DNA of 60,291 nt from Jaenimonas drosophilae (GCA_030849065.1 JASAON010001567.1:1-60291), one strand, 5' to 3'. Positions 37,758 to 48,156 are shown, numbered from the stretch's first letter. Numbers and translations are program-made. Notes: a model not told the origin generated them from the letters alone.

Positions 37758-38246
37758 CGTCACGTGATGATGATGATGATGATACACTTCAACCACCTAC
37801 TTCCTACCAACGCAATCCTTGTGTTTGATGAAGTGAAGGAGAAGGAGTGTTCGTACTACACATGTCTGTAAAGTGGAGGAGCCAGAGCCAAGAAGCATTG
37901 GCATCTCATACATACGCATGCATGAGCAAGTCATGTACGCGCACAGCCAAGGTTGTTGTTGGATATACACGTCAGCAAAATGGTTCGTCTTGAGTGTGTA
38001 TGAAGTGTGTAGAAGAAGGGGGCACCTGCCATATAGCCAACGAAAAAGCGTTGAGCACAAGTACGGACGTATATGTGTGTGTGTTTGTGTGTGAAACAGC
38101 AGCATCACTGCAGAGACAATGATGTTGAGGTGTTAGGAGGGCGGGTCGATGCTGCAGCGGCACCATGCGATAAAAATGGATGAGAGAGGGGAATGAACGA
38201 TGAATGCACGCACGAGTGTGTGTGTGCGTGGATGTGCGTTTGGGTT
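37758..38246. other. Intergenic: aminotransferase 3' UTR and 5' UTR of the 334-aa gene
   Basis: No gene visible. A (CAT)n run lies just upstream of the 37757 start. Confidence 0.5.
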
Positions 38247-39467
38247 TTAGCCATTCAACGCAGCCGTTTCGTAGGCCTTCATGATTTGACGGAGCACCGG
38301 ATTGCCCACCTCCAGCCGCAACACCGCCTTCGTCGGTGAGAGCTCCACTACCCCACAACATTCTTTTTCTTCCTCCACCTGTGGCGAGTGCATCGCAAGG
38401 CTGTGCCCCAACGCCTTCACAGCCTCCACGAAGATGGCCTTTTCCTCGGCGGTGTGGTAGAGCACCACCTCACGCACAGGCAGCGCACCAGGGCTCGTTC
38501 CCAGCATAACAAGAGATTTGGCGGTGCTCAGGTCGGCCAGGTTTATTCGTTGATGATGAACGGTGAGGCCAACACCCTCCGCCGCACGACGAACAGATTG
38601 AAGAGTTGTGCCAACAAGAATATCTGAATCCGCCGAGCATCGAATCTCATCTTCGGAGGTGATGAGGAGGTAGTTGGAGCGGGATCCCTCGGGCACAAGG
38701 AAGCCGTGTGCTGCGTCATGCACAAGAAGTACCTCGAACACATTGTAGGATGATAAGGCCAACTCCACACGTGCGCGGAGGGCGGGCTGGAGGGTCTTGG
38801 CGTTTGGATTCTCGCGATGTGCGTTGAAGAGGAGCGCCATCCGTGTGCCATCAACGTACCACGACGGAGGTGGGAAGAAGGATGGGCTGAGGAAGAGAAT
38901 GAAGGAAGGGTGGTGCTCCACGGTCATGGCGGTGTTGATTGTATCCACCCACGTGATGAATTTTAGATTGTGGTCGAGCTCGCGCTCGGTGGCGGAGAAC
39001 TCCCGGGCGTACACCTCCGCAACAAAGTGTGGCAGAGCAGCGGCGATGGCCTCTGCGGTGGCGGATGAGAGGCTCTGCCCCGTAACTCCACGCCAGGTGC
39101 CATCAATGCGTGCGCGATGGAGCCCGCCAAATAAAATGTGTTGGTGATGCACACGCATGACGTCGTAGAGCACCTTCCATCGATCCTCCTGATCCGGTAT
39201 CTCGATGCTGGTGATGGTGGGTGTTGCAGCAATACACTCATCCAACAGCATGACCCGTTGTTCGTAGCGCACATCGTGTGTATGTGGCTCAGTTCCCGGC
39301 CAACTAATGAGGAGATGTTTGGAGCGGGCCTCCGCGCGGAGAAGCTTCTTTACGCATGATGGAATGGCCTGCATATGGAGCCTGCGTATTTTGATGATGT
39401 GTTGTAATCCAGTTGATGATGATGATGATGTATGTGATTGGATAAGGTGCCTGAATGCTGTTTTCAT
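38247..39467 (-). CDS. Class IV aminotransferase-like PLP enzyme (BCAT/ADC-lyase fold)
   Basis: 406 residues from the ATG at 39467; a second in-frame ATG (MQAIPSC, residue 32) is also possible. The C-terminal half follows fold-type IV PLP enzymes: ENPNAKTLQPALRARVELA with the Lys expected to bind PLP, then NVFEVLLVHDAAHGFLVPEGSRSNYLLI with the conserved E-G-S-R-S-N, SDILVGTTLQSVRRAAEGVGL, and LVMLGTSPGALPV with the T-S-P phosphate-site stretch. Family members transaminate branched-chain or D-amino acids or lyse aminodeoxychorismate. The substrate cannot be told. The basic N-terminus (KIRRLH) could be an organellar signal, but this is weak. Confidence 0.75.
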   Translation of the reverse strand: MKTAFRHLIQSHTSSSSSTGLQHIIKIRRLHMQAIPSCVKKLLRAEARSKHLLISWPGTEPHTHDVRYEQRVMLLDECIAATPTITSIEIPDQEDRWKVLYDVMRVHHQHILFGGLHRARIDGTWRGVTGQSLSSATAEAIAAALPHFVAEVYAREFSATERELDHNLKFITWVDTINTAMTVEHHPSFILFLSPSFFPPPSWYVDGTRMALLFNAHRENPNAKTLQPALRARVELALSSYNVFEVLLVHDAAHGFLVPEGSRSNYLLITSEDEIRCSADSDILVGTTLQSVRRAAEGVGLTVHHQRINLADLSTAKSLVMLGTSPGALPVREVVLYHTAEEKAIFVEAVKALGHSLAMHSPQVEEEKECCGVVELSPTKAVLRLEVGNPVLRQIMKAYETAALNG

Positions 39468-39633
39468 GCGAACGTGAGCAACAAAAGGAACAGATGAAAA
39501 ACAAGGAAATAAACAAGTGTGATGATGATGTATGGCTGATGATCATCACTCCCAAGGTTGGCGCACACACGCACAGAAGATGAGTGGATCAGTATGTGAG
39601 AGGGATGGCACAACTATTGTTGGCATGACAACG

Positions 39634-41274
39634 CTACTTCTGCTTCGACTCCGTCAACGAGGAGGAGGAGGACGGGCTGCTTGGCATCATCTCCGGCAGG
39701 CCTTCGCCCAGCTCACGAAGGCAGCGTGTTTCTGCCGTGGTGCAGAGCTCCTCAATGCGTGTGGCCATTTTGGTGCTGAAGACGGCCAACGAGAAGTGCG
39801 TAGAGGCACGTGTACGGCCCTGACTCCCCAACCTCTCCGCCAAGCCCTCCTCCATCAACAAGCGTCGCATTGCTCCAGCAAAGGCTGATGCATCGGCTGG
39901 GCAGAGCAAACCGCCCGCATCGTCCAACGATTCTCCAACACTCTCGCACGGCCCTCCATCCGCCACGGCCACGACGGGCTTGCCAAAAGACATGGCCTCC
40001 ACGGGCACAATGCCAAAATGTTCTCGTGATGGAGTATAAATCAACGCCGTCATGTGTTTCAAAAGCACACGCTTCTCTGCGTCACTAATGTTGCGGAGGA
40101 AAAGCACCTGTGAAGGAGGTATGTGGAGCTCCTCCATGGCCAGCTTTTGCAGTTCATCATCGTAGGCGACGTTCTCGCTCAACCGTGGATCATAGCCGCC
40201 GGCAATAACGAGGAGCAGTGAGTTGGCCAGGGCGCCAGCTTCATCAACCCCAGCAACAACACTGGCCTTACTGCAGGATGCGCGGAGCTCTGCAAAGGCT
40301 CGAATAGCCAAGGCAATGTTCTTCTTGCGCTCGTACCGATTGATACTAACAAAAGATGGGCGATAGCGCAGCTTTGCCGCCAGCTCACTGTGTGCTGATG
40401 CTTCCGCAGAGCTCACCTCATCTGCTCCATGCGCCACCACCACAGGGGGATAAAAAATGTCTCGGTGCTCGCTAATCTGGCTCGCCAGGCTCGGAAACGT
40501 TTCGACGGTGATGTGGTGGCTAAATTTGGAGTTGCACACAACACTGCCCGCAAATGCCATGGACCACGCCTCCACACGATCAAAGAAGCTGCGGTAGCGT
40601 TCATGCACCGGGCGGAGCACACTCCGTCTCATACTCCGTTTCGCAGCACGTGTGGCCGTGCCACTAGTGGATGAAGATGATGATGCAGCCGGCTGGCTCG
40701 ACAAGCGACCTCCTGGCATGCGATTAGGATCGCAGTGTTGGTCAGGGAAGTGGCAGTAGAAGAGCGTGGGCGTGTATGGGGCAAAGTGTGCCAGAAAGGG
40801 CAGAGCGAAGGCCACCTGATCCACCACAAAACAATCCGTCTCTGGGTGATGATAGCATGTGGCAATAGCTGCATAGGCTGCACGCAATGACGCACACAAG
40901 ACCTTTGCTCCGCCAAAGATGGAGTTTGGCAGCCAATCCCCACGCACCTCCACCTTCACGGTTCCATCCACAGTCTCGTGGAAGGCACGCGTTGGGTCGT
41001 GGTGGGAGGTGATAATGAGTACCTTTAGGGTTGCCACGGACTGAGACGATTGCAGGCCCACAGCGGCATCCACAATGAGGCGCTCTGCCCCGCCAATGCC
41101 TAAATCCGGGTGAATGAAGGTGATGTGGCGTACGGACGGAGATGATGGATCAGGTACCTGCAAACGCTCTGCCTGCTGCAGGCGTGCAGCACACGTGCGC
41201 ATTTTGATGCGCAACACAACAAAGTTAAGGATGCACGCGAGGCCAAAGCCGTACAGAACAAAGGCCCAATTCAT
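39634..41274 (-). CDS. ALG2: ALG2 alpha-1,3/1,6-mannosyltransferase
   Basis: 546 residues from the ATG at 41274. An N-terminal membrane anchor (WAFVLYGFGLACILNFVVL) is followed by the ALG2 hallmark FIHPDLGIGGAERLIVDAA, then GDWLPNSIFGG, FVVDQVAFALPFL and FYCHFPDQHCD, and in the second GT-B Rossmann domain FVSINRYERKKNIALAIRAF and EHFGIVPVEAMSFGKPVVAV with the conserved E-x7-E type glutamates. ALG2 adds the second and third mannoses to the dolichol-linked oligosaccharide on the cytosolic face of the ER. A Ser-rich insertion (SSSSSTSGTATRAAKRS) and a Ser-rich tail are lineage-specific. The start abuts a (CAT)n tract. Confidence 0.93.
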   Translation of the reverse strand: MNWAFVLYGFGLACILNFVVLRIKMRTCAARLQQAERLQVPDPSSPSVRHITFIHPDLGIGGAERLIVDAAVGLQSSQSVATLKVLIITSHHDPTRAFHETVDGTVKVEVRGDWLPNSIFGGAKVLCASLRAAYAAIATCYHHPETDCFVVDQVAFALPFLAHFAPYTPTLFYCHFPDQHCDPNRMPGGRLSSQPAASSSSSTSGTATRAAKRSMRRSVLRPVHERYRSFFDRVEAWSMAFAGSVVCNSKFSHHITVETFPSLASQISEHRDIFYPPVVVAHGADEVSSAEASAHSELAAKLRYRPSFVSINRYERKKNIALAIRAFAELRASCSKASVVAGVDEAGALANSLLLVIAGGYDPRLSENVAYDDELQKLAMEELHIPPSQVLFLRNISDAEKRVLLKHMTALIYTPSREHFGIVPVEAMSFGKPVVAVADGGPCESVGESLDDAGGLLCPADASAFAGAMRRLLMEEGLAERLGSQGRTRASTHFSLAVFSTKMATRIEELCTTAETRCLRELGEGLPEMMPSSPSSSSSLTESKQK

Positions 41275-41299
41275 GATGATGATGATGATGATGATGATG
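41273..41299. repeat. (ATG)9 microsatellite abutting the ALG2 start codon
   Basis: Read on the transcript it is (CAT)n directly running into the ATG of ALG2, so the start codon context is made by the repeat. Confidence 0.9.
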
Positions 41300-42722
41300 T
41301 GGAGGAAACAGCTTCTCAGAAGGTACTATCTTCATTGCATGCAGATGGCAACATGGGGAGAGAGAGAAGAAGTAGCGCACCACCATAGAGAGGGATGTTG
41401 CAACAGTAGTAGTAGCGCCAAACGACAGCACCGGCTGCCTCACCACACAAACACATACACACAACACTGAGATGTTGGTGTGGCAAATGTTGTGGTTGTT
41501 GTTTTTTGGGCTCACCTATACAATAAAAAAGGCAGTCGTGCACGTCCATAGCCAATCGGAGCTACGATTGGGGTTCAGGATGAATGAATGTAGGGCAGAA
41601 GGTATCTTAGATTTTGGCAACTGCCGCAGCACAACTCTTGTGTGTTTAGTGAAGAAGTCCAGCGAGTTGGTGAGAAGAGCGTGGCAGCTCGATACAAAGA
41701 CAACGCATTCCTCACTTTTATGGGTGAGATGTTTTGGTACGTGTGTGTGCGTTGAGTGTACGTGCGCGCGGATCCAAAGACATGGCAACCATGGCAACAA
41801 CAACAACAATCTGAATAATCATACACCAGAGTCATCCACATGTTGAAGTACCTCCACCATCCATGCCAACCATACTCAGCTCAGGTATCCATCGCCACAC
41901 GCCACACACACACACGTCTGTTCGTGCCAAAAACAACCCACACAACATACTTCCACCCTCTATGAAATAGCTCAACACAACGTAGGCTCAGAAGTTCATC
42001 CCACACATGCCAACGAGGAAGAAGGAAAACAAAAATGCGCGCACACGCACACTCAACTCCACAGAGTTGGTGGTAGGAGGTCGGCGGCAGGGGACTTTCT
42101 TGGGCCTGGGTACGACGTTGCGGGGGTGGGAGAGGAAGAGGTTCTGTATGCTCTTCCAGGGTGTGGTGCCGCTGCGTCTCGCCCGGTACTCGGGCAATCT
42201 CTATCAAAAAAAAGGGAGGAAACAACAACAACAACGCCAAACGAAAAAAAGAAGAGCGAGCTCATGGAGATCCACGAGCGAAGGTGCGTGCGTCATTCCC
42301 GCTTGAGGGAGAATATCTCATGACGAAGACCTCTTCCTACACACACACACACACGTACACCGATAGCTACTCCACTGCTCCAGGATAGTGCCATACCCTC
42401 ACCTAGTATTGGGGTGTTGGTGTTTCGTGGAGGAGATGGAGAGAGGTGGAAGTGGCTCTGCCACATCCACGCATCGGCATCGGTACGAAACACAGTAGGG
42501 TGTGTGTTGTACTTCCCCAAGAACTCAACTGAGTGGGAGAGGGATGGTACTGCCATCAACGCCATGAGCACGCACACTCATATAAAAAAAAATGTGCGGC
42601 AGTAATTCTTCCTCAGCTCAGCAGAGGGAGGTGCTTGATTACTCCCGCTCAGGATCTCTCTGTGTCTGACCTGCGCACATTCTCAACGCTCTGCTCATCT
42701 ACGCATCATATCCTGTACTCCA
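41275..42722. other. Intergenic, about 1.45 kb: TPR-J gene 3' UTR and ALG2 5' UTR
   Basis: The longest gene-free stretch. Short open frames exist on both strands (for example minus 41881-42240 and plus 42007-42306, overlapping each other) but neither has family features. Contains CA-rich repeats near 42339-42354. Confidence 0.5.
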
Positions 42723-45251
42723 CTACCAGTACCCACGATTGCCAGCCTTCATCTTGGATCCACGGAAGTACGGGTCGTTGGAGAAGTTGCTGAAGCTGGA
42801 GCTATAACCGCCATTCCGGCCGAGACGTTCCCGATCGGTCTTGAGATCATACTCTCGACGCTTGGCTGGATCACTCAACGTCCCGTAGGCTTCATTAATG
42901 AGCTTAAACTTGTGTACGGCGCGCTCCTTCTCCGTCTCATCAAGGTTGACGCACTTGTCTGGATGCCAACGCAGCGACAGCTCACGGAACTTGGTCTTAA
43001 TATCCTTCTCCGAGGAGCTCCGCGTCAAGCCCAGTTGGTAGTAGTAGTCTTTGTCCTTCTCACCCTCCTTGGCGAGGTTGGCCTCGGCCTCGCGGAGATC
43101 CTTGGCGAGTGTGTTGTCTGAATCGTCAATCTCCATGGCCTTCTTGAAGTCGCGCACCGCGGCGAAGTTGTCACCGAGAAGAATGTGGCACCGCGCACGA
43201 CGTGCGTAGGCCTTGAAGAAGTCTGCGTTGAGCTCGAGGGCCTTGGTGCAGTCCTCCACCGCCTCACGATAGCGACCCAGCTCCTTGGCTGCTGCGGCAC
43301 GGTTGCAGTACAAGATGTGCAGCACCTGATCATTGTCATCGGCCCTCTTGATGCCCAAGGTGTACTGATCCAGGGCTTCGGCAAACATAGACCTCTTGAA
43401 GTAGTTGTTGCCGTTCTCCTTGTGCTCATCAACGAGGCGAATGCGCTCCAGCAGGGCGGCGCAGTCGGCATCGAGCTGCGAGGCATCCTCGAGGGTCTTG
43501 ATGGCCGTCTCGAACTGTGCGAAGCCACTGAGATACAGGCAGCGGGCAAGGAGGAGGCAGATGGGTGGTGTGCGGAAGTGTGCAGCAACGGCGCTCAGCG
43601 TCTCAATCGCGAGGTGGTACTGGCGCTGCTTCGCCAGCGACTCGGCATAGCGCAGGCGGAAGGAGGTGGTGTCGGGGAACTGTGCCGAGAGCATGCGATA
43701 GCGTTCATCACCTTCTGTGGTACCAAACAACTTCTCCGCCTTTATCAAGTTCTCGAGGCCATCCTTATACTTGGCAAGGTCCATAGCTAGCGATTCACTG
43801 CCGCTCTGTGGCGGAGCCGCCTCTAGAATGGAGATGGCGCGCCTTAAGTCGCCCATCATGGCAGCAGAACGGGCGGCGCGCACGCGCATCTTGGTGTTGG
43901 TCGGCTCCATCTCCACCGCTGCCAAGCAATCGGCCACACAGGCTTCGTACTGTTGCGCCATGAAGAGCGCAGCACTACGGTTGCCGTAGAGATACCTCAG
44001 CTGCGTGAGGCCGTCCTCGGGCTGCCGAAGAATAGCCTTTGTGTATAGCTCCACCGCAGCAGTATATTCAGTATCTTCATAGCGCTTGTCCGCCTCCAGC
44101 TTGAGCTGGCGACTGGACGGGCTGGCGGCGGAGCTCAGCCTGAGGCTGCGGTGTGCGCTGGAGATCATCATCTCCCGTCGCTTGGCCTCATCGAGGCTGA
44201 TCTGAGTACGGTCGTCCCCTTCCGCCGCCAACAAGTCAGACGCACTACGCCCCTTGGCAAGTAAAGAAGCCGCTGCTGTTGTTGTTGTTGGGAAGCTTGT
44301 TGCTGCAGCACCGGCAGTGGTGGCGGCTCCGGGGGTGGTGCGCTTCGCGTACACTTTTCGGCGGGCGGCGATGGCCTCCGCGGCCGACTCGGTCTGGGGG
44401 GCTGTCGCACCGCCCATCGCCGCCACGCCCGACCGCTCCAAGATATCCATCAAGGCGGCATGTAAAGTGGATGGGAGATCAAAGATCTGCGCATCGGAGA
44501 GGTTCCGCGCGCATTGACGGCAGGCCAACGTGAGGGGCTGGTGTTCCCGTCTGCGCATCTGCACTGGATCCACAACAATTCGGCTGCACTGGCTGCACGT
44601 GAGGTAGGTCAAGGAGATTTGCTCCGCCCAGCCGGAGGCGTTGGCAGGCCACTCGCGCTGTACCACAGAAGTTGGCACCGTCGTGACGGCGGCTGCATCA
44701 TGTGAGGTTGGATCTCTGTACCTTGTCACAGCAGCGGGTGTGGATGCGGTTCCGTTCGGGTGTGGCTTCTGCACCGCCACACGTGATGTGGCGGTGCTTG
44801 CTGTTGTAGCGGCTGTTGTGCGTTGAGTCAGTGGGCTCGTCCTAACCCCGCCGCGTAGTTGTGGGCTATTCTCATCGTTTCCCTCACGTCGTTCGCGTGG
44901 AGGGGTTCCCTGGAAGACAGATGCCCGCACACCGCCCTCCCTGCTGTTGGTGGTTGGGGCCAATGTTGGTTGGTCCATCACCTTCTCACCTGGGGGCCGG
45001 GTGGCCCTATCAGCACCAACGAAATCCGCAGGAAAACTGCTCTTTTCCCCGACGCGCGCGCGCGATGGCTGATTCACCGCTGAAGGTTTGAGGGTGGAAG
45101 TGTAGTGAAGTGGTGAGGTGGCCCGCGCACGACCGCCAACACTAAATTCCGTGGCGTACTGCTCCAACGCCGGCGCGCTTTCGGAGTGATCGGAGGTGAA
45201 GGAGGAGCTTGAGGATGGGATGGCTTCTCCACGTATCGTGGCCGAGCGCAT
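42723..45251 (-). CDS. TPR/J-domain co-chaperone (DNAJC7-like) with N-terminal zinc motif
   Basis: 842 residues from the ATG at 45251 (MRSATIRGEAIP), about 75 nt after a strong TTTTTTTCGCCTTCAG acceptor. The first 200 residues are disordered. Near 220-260 a CSQC...CRQC motif suggests a zinc ribbon. Two sets of TPRs follow (LKLEADKRYEDTEYTAAVELYTKAI... and KENGNNYFKRSMFAEALDQYTLGIKRA... LGRYREAVEDCTKALELNADFFKAYARRARCHILLG). A J domain with HPD near residue 763 (FRELSLRWHPDKC) and the usual INEAYGTLSDPAKRREYD ends the protein. This is the DNAJC7/TPR2 arrangement, which binds Hsp90 and Hsp70 tails and passes clients between them. The N-terminal zinc motif is an addition. Confidence 0.9.
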   Translation of the reverse strand: MRSATIRGEAIPSSSSSFTSDHSESAPALEQYATEFSVGGRARATSPLHYTSTLKPSAVNQPSRARVGEKSSFPADFVGADRATRPPGEKVMDQPTLAPTTNSREGGVRASVFQGTPPRERREGNDENSPQLRGGVRTSPLTQRTTAATTASTATSRVAVQKPHPNGTASTPAAVTRYRDPTSHDAAAVTTVPTSVVQREWPANASGWAEQISLTYLTCSQCSRIVVDPVQMRRREHQPLTLACRQCARNLSDAQIFDLPSTLHAALMDILERSGVAAMGGATAPQTESAAEAIAARRKVYAKRTTPGAATTAGAAATSFPTTTTAAASLLAKGRSASDLLAAEGDDRTQISLDEAKRREMMISSAHRSLRLSSAASPSSRQLKLEADKRYEDTEYTAAVELYTKAILRQPEDGLTQLRYLYGNRSAALFMAQQYEACVADCLAAVEMEPTNTKMRVRAARSAAMMGDLRRAISILEAAPPQSGSESLAMDLAKYKDGLENLIKAEKLFGTTEGDERYRMLSAQFPDTTSFRLRYAESLAKQRQYHLAIETLSAVAAHFRTPPICLLLARCLYLSGFAQFETAIKTLEDASQLDADCAALLERIRLVDEHKENGNNYFKRSMFAEALDQYTLGIKRADDNDQVLHILYCNRAAAAKELGRYREAVEDCTKALELNADFFKAYARRARCHILLGDNFAAVRDFKKAMEIDDSDNTLAKDLREAEANLAKEGEKDKDYYYQLGLTRSSSEKDIKTKFRELSLRWHPDKCVNLDETEKERAVHKFKLINEAYGTLSDPAKRREYDLKTDRERLGRNGGYSSSFSNFSNDPYFRGSKMKAGNRGYW

Positions 45252-45325
45252 ACAGACAACCCAAAGGGGGCAGAAGCTTGCTATTAGCCACTCACACACA
45301 GAAACGCGAATCCGCAACTTCTCTT

Positions 45326-45347
45326 CTGAAGGCGAAAAAAAGAAAGC
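45326..45347 (-). promoter_or_regulatory. Trans-splice acceptor upstream of the TPR-J gene
   Basis: Minus strand: TGCTTTCTTTTTTTCGCCTTC then AG at 45327-45326. It lies about 75 nt before the ATG at 45251. A classical kinetoplastid acceptor by its looks. Confidence 0.65.
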
Positions 45348-46559
45348 AGCAGCGGTAAATGGATAAGAATGTGGCGTTGAGGGGTGAAGGCGATGGATAT
45401 ATGTGGCACAACTATGGAGTGAAGGGGAAGAGTGGGGGGTTCTAGCACACCGAAAAGTGGCGAAGTTGGATATACACGAAGCCGTGACGCACTCAAAGAA
45501 GGAGAAGGAAAAAAAGAGGAGATGTGTGTGCAGGATGAAGATGGGGTGATGTGGGTGCAACGCCAGCAATACGTGGGTCAGAAGCATCGGGCAGAGAGGC
45601 AGCCACAAACAGCTATCCACTGAGTGTTTCTTTCTGCTTTCATTCTCCCAACAGTCGTAGAATCACCAGTGTTGGCGCACGTCGGCATAATGGAGGCTGA
45701 AAACACATCACATATGGCATGCCCGGAAAGACAAAAACACAAAAAGAAAGCGTCACCACCGCTGCGTCTTGTGTTGTTCTTCTTCTTTGGGGAGTTGCGC
45801 AATGAGAATTGCGACTTCTTTGCATCTCCCCTCACCATGCAGCACACAAAGCAAAACAAAGAGAGGAGGTTGGATGGTTGACGGTGTGGAAGAATCACTA
45901 GATGATGAGAGTACGTCGTCTACGCACTTCTCCAAATACAGAAGGAGGTTAGAGATTTGGGATCCAGCACAACAACGATGCGTGCGTGTGTTTTCATGTG
46001 TGGGGAAAAAGAAACAACAGAGAATTGACGTCAGAACAACATAGATGCACGAAGCACGATGGTTGAATGTTGTGATGTTGGCGCGTGAACCCACCACGCA
46101 CATACACTCTCCATCATACCAATCGCCACTGCTACCAGAAACTGAAAGTATTTTCTCTCTTCGCTACATCTCAATCTCCATCAAACAATACCACAACTCA
46201 CTCTGTTTGATGATTCGCAATGGCCACATGCGTGGCCCCCTCCTTGTTTGTCACTTCAGTCCACGATTCGCGGTCTAGGCACAAGCACCGCACCACAAGT
46301 GAGTCCATCACATACATCACTCACTCACTCACTCTCACATACACGTACAAACAACAAGCACGAATGACTGCGCAAAAACAAACGAGAAGGAGCCCATCTC
46401 TACCGTCGCTGAAATTGAATGCATCCAAGCAGCGATGTCTTGGTGGTGAAAAAGGATGATCGGGGGGAGAAGGCAGCACTCTCATCGGCCTTCTTCTCTT
46501 GACGAGCGAAGGACTTGGCGGCTACCTCTCTCCCTGCCTCATTTGGTCCACGAGGGGGG

Positions 46560-46579
46560 GGAGAGAGAGAGAGAGAGAG
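46560..46579. repeat. (GA)10 microsatellite
   Basis: Perfect GA run (CT in the transcript), 42 nt past the zinc-finger gene stop; a long pyrimidine tract in sense orientation that could also serve as a processing signal. Confidence 0.9.
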
Positions 46580-46621
46580 CGATATGGGGCGGAAAAACAG
46601 TGATGGCAGTTAATAACGACG

Positions 46622-47167
46622 TTAAATCATGAGGCTCTGGAGCCGATGTGCCTCACTCCGCAGCTTGGGCAGCGACTTCTTCCCCTTGCAGTCCTTGCAC
46701 TTCCATCCATGCTTGCGTAGCATCATCCCTGGCACGTTGTACCTACCACACACCACACACAGCTTTGGTGCACCTGCTCCTCCCGCTTTGCTGCTATCAA
46801 CACTGGACTGAGATGTGTGCGTGCTGCTGGCGAAGCTTCCGTGGAGGTCGGTGGAGTATGACGATGGTGAGCGACGTGGGTTCGATGGCACCATGAATTC
46901 AATCGGCACGGAGAGATAGAGTGGATAGCGGTGGCCAGATGGGGAGAAGGTGTTCGGCCGGAACTGCAGCATGACGAGGTTCTCCCCCGTGTAGCGCACC
47001 GCCACACCTTCCAGTCGTCCATCACAGACATCCTCCATCACCTCACACCAGTAGCTGTCACTAAGAGCCTTTCGTAGAGAGTCGCTGGAGGCATAGATGA
47101 AGTAGGCCTCACCAGGGGTCACAAAGGAAGTTGTTCGTGGTGGCGGCTTCTCAATACGGAAGGACAT
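46622..47167 (-). CDS. Small C4 zinc-finger protein of unknown function, 181 aa
   Basis: The ATG at 47167 (MSFRIEKPPPRTT) is 2 nt after CCTTACAG, a very close acceptor. A folded N-terminal part (residues 20-105: GEAYFIYASSDSLRKALSDSYWCEV... VAVRYTGENLVMLQFRPN... LYLSVPIEFM) is followed by a Ser-rich linker and a C-terminal zinc site CVVCGRYNVPG...HGWKCKDCKG with two CxxC knuckles. The basic tail (KGKKSLPKLRSEAHRLQ) could contact nucleic acid. No family recognised. Confidence 0.68.
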   Translation of the reverse strand: MSFRIEKPPPRTTSFVTPGEAYFIYASSDSLRKALSDSYWCEVMEDVCDGRLEGVAVRYTGENLVMLQFRPNTFSPSGHRYPLYLSVPIEFMVPSNPRRSPSSYSTDLHGSFASSTHTSQSSVDSSKAGGAGAPKLCVVCGRYNVPGMMLRKHGWKCKDCKGKKSLPKLRSEAHRLQSLMI

Positions 47168-48156
47168 GTCTGTAAGGCGGGAGTGGGGAAAAAGGAGAGA
47201 ATAGGTCACCACGATCTAGCCTCCACTCTGGTAGCAAAGAACAAACAACAACTTACAACAACACTCGGTGTGGCAGAGGAGGTCTGACAAGCTCTAGAGG
47301 GTAAGTGGAGCGCTCACACTTCAGCGAAAATGGCAGATGGGATCTGAAAATTCGGCTGCTTGGAGAGAGCTTAGGTACCACTCTCTCAACGTGTTTGTAT
47401 GTATCTTTGTATGAGGAAGAAATCCTAAATCTCCGGGTGCCCTGCTACTACAGAGAGTCGTGTCGCGAACAACACAAAAGCGATGCGCACTAGAGCACAC
47501 ACACACAAGCTAAGGCCAGCAGCAACACCTCCGTGATCAAGTGGTCGGACTCCAAACACTTGTACGTGCAAAGCTGGAGGGTTGTTCCGAAGCAGGAAAA
47601 ACAATCGATCACTAGCACCAGAAAGTGCGGTTGCTGTGGGACGGTTTGGGTGGAGAGGTGGAGATTGAAAACAAGAGTATGTCGCGATGAAAGATCGGCC
47701 AACTAGATCGAGCTTCAGCCACAGAACTTTGTGCAAGAAAACAACAACTGGCCTACCTTGGCCTGGTGAGCTCCTAAGACCACACACGCGTGTACAGAAG
47801 AAAACAAAACAGAATCTAGCCCCAAAAGAGATGCAGATGAAATGGGGAGAAGTGAAGACAAGGGAAAAATAACACATTGGGTAGCGCAAGCAGTACCTCG
47901 TATCACAGTTCAGAAGCGACGATGATCTATCCATGGAGCAAAGCGTTATAACAAAGAGAGGATGAACCATATATCGCAATGAGGGATGCTGCCCTCATGA
48001 CGCACCGATTGCCCACATTCTCGTTGCGCATACACCACTGCAGATGAATCACTCAATCACAGTATGGATCATTGCTCGCTCCGAAGCAAGCGTGCCATGC
48101 ATCCACAGAGTCCAACTCTTGTTGGTGTTCGGCAGAGGTTGAAAAAATGAAGTTCG
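47168..48156. other. Intergenic, about 1 kb: Sec7 gene 3' UTR and zinc-finger gene 5' UTR
   Basis: A 181-codon minus-strand frame (47970-47425) exists but its product is Cys/Phe/Ser-rich with no domain, and the DNA has the pyrimidine-rich look of UTR. I do not call it a gene. Otherwise nothing visible. Confidence 0.4.

Larger units (their letters stand above)
45252..46621. other. Intergenic, about 1.4 kb: zinc-finger gene 3' UTR and TPR-J gene 5' UTR
   Basis: The TPR-J frame stays open to 45620 on the minus strand, but the segment beyond 45327 contains the polypyrimidine tract and is unlikely to be in the mRNA. A (GA)10 run is at 46560-46579. No gene supported. Confidence 0.5.

Noticed and set aside
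41881..42306. Overlapping ORFs on both strands (119 and 99 codons) in the ALG2-TPR-J gap
   Set aside because: They mirror one another, have no domain and no clear acceptor; most likely chance frames in GC-rich intergenic DNA.
45252..45620. N-terminal extension of the TPR-J protein
   Set aside because: Open frame but contains a strong polypyrimidine-AG acceptor, so it is most likely outside the mature mRNA or intergenic.
47425..47970. 181-codon minus-strand ORF between the Sec7 and zinc-finger genes
   Set aside because: Cys/Phe/Ser-rich product without domain, in pyrimidine-rich DNA with UTR character; no good acceptor relation to its ATG.
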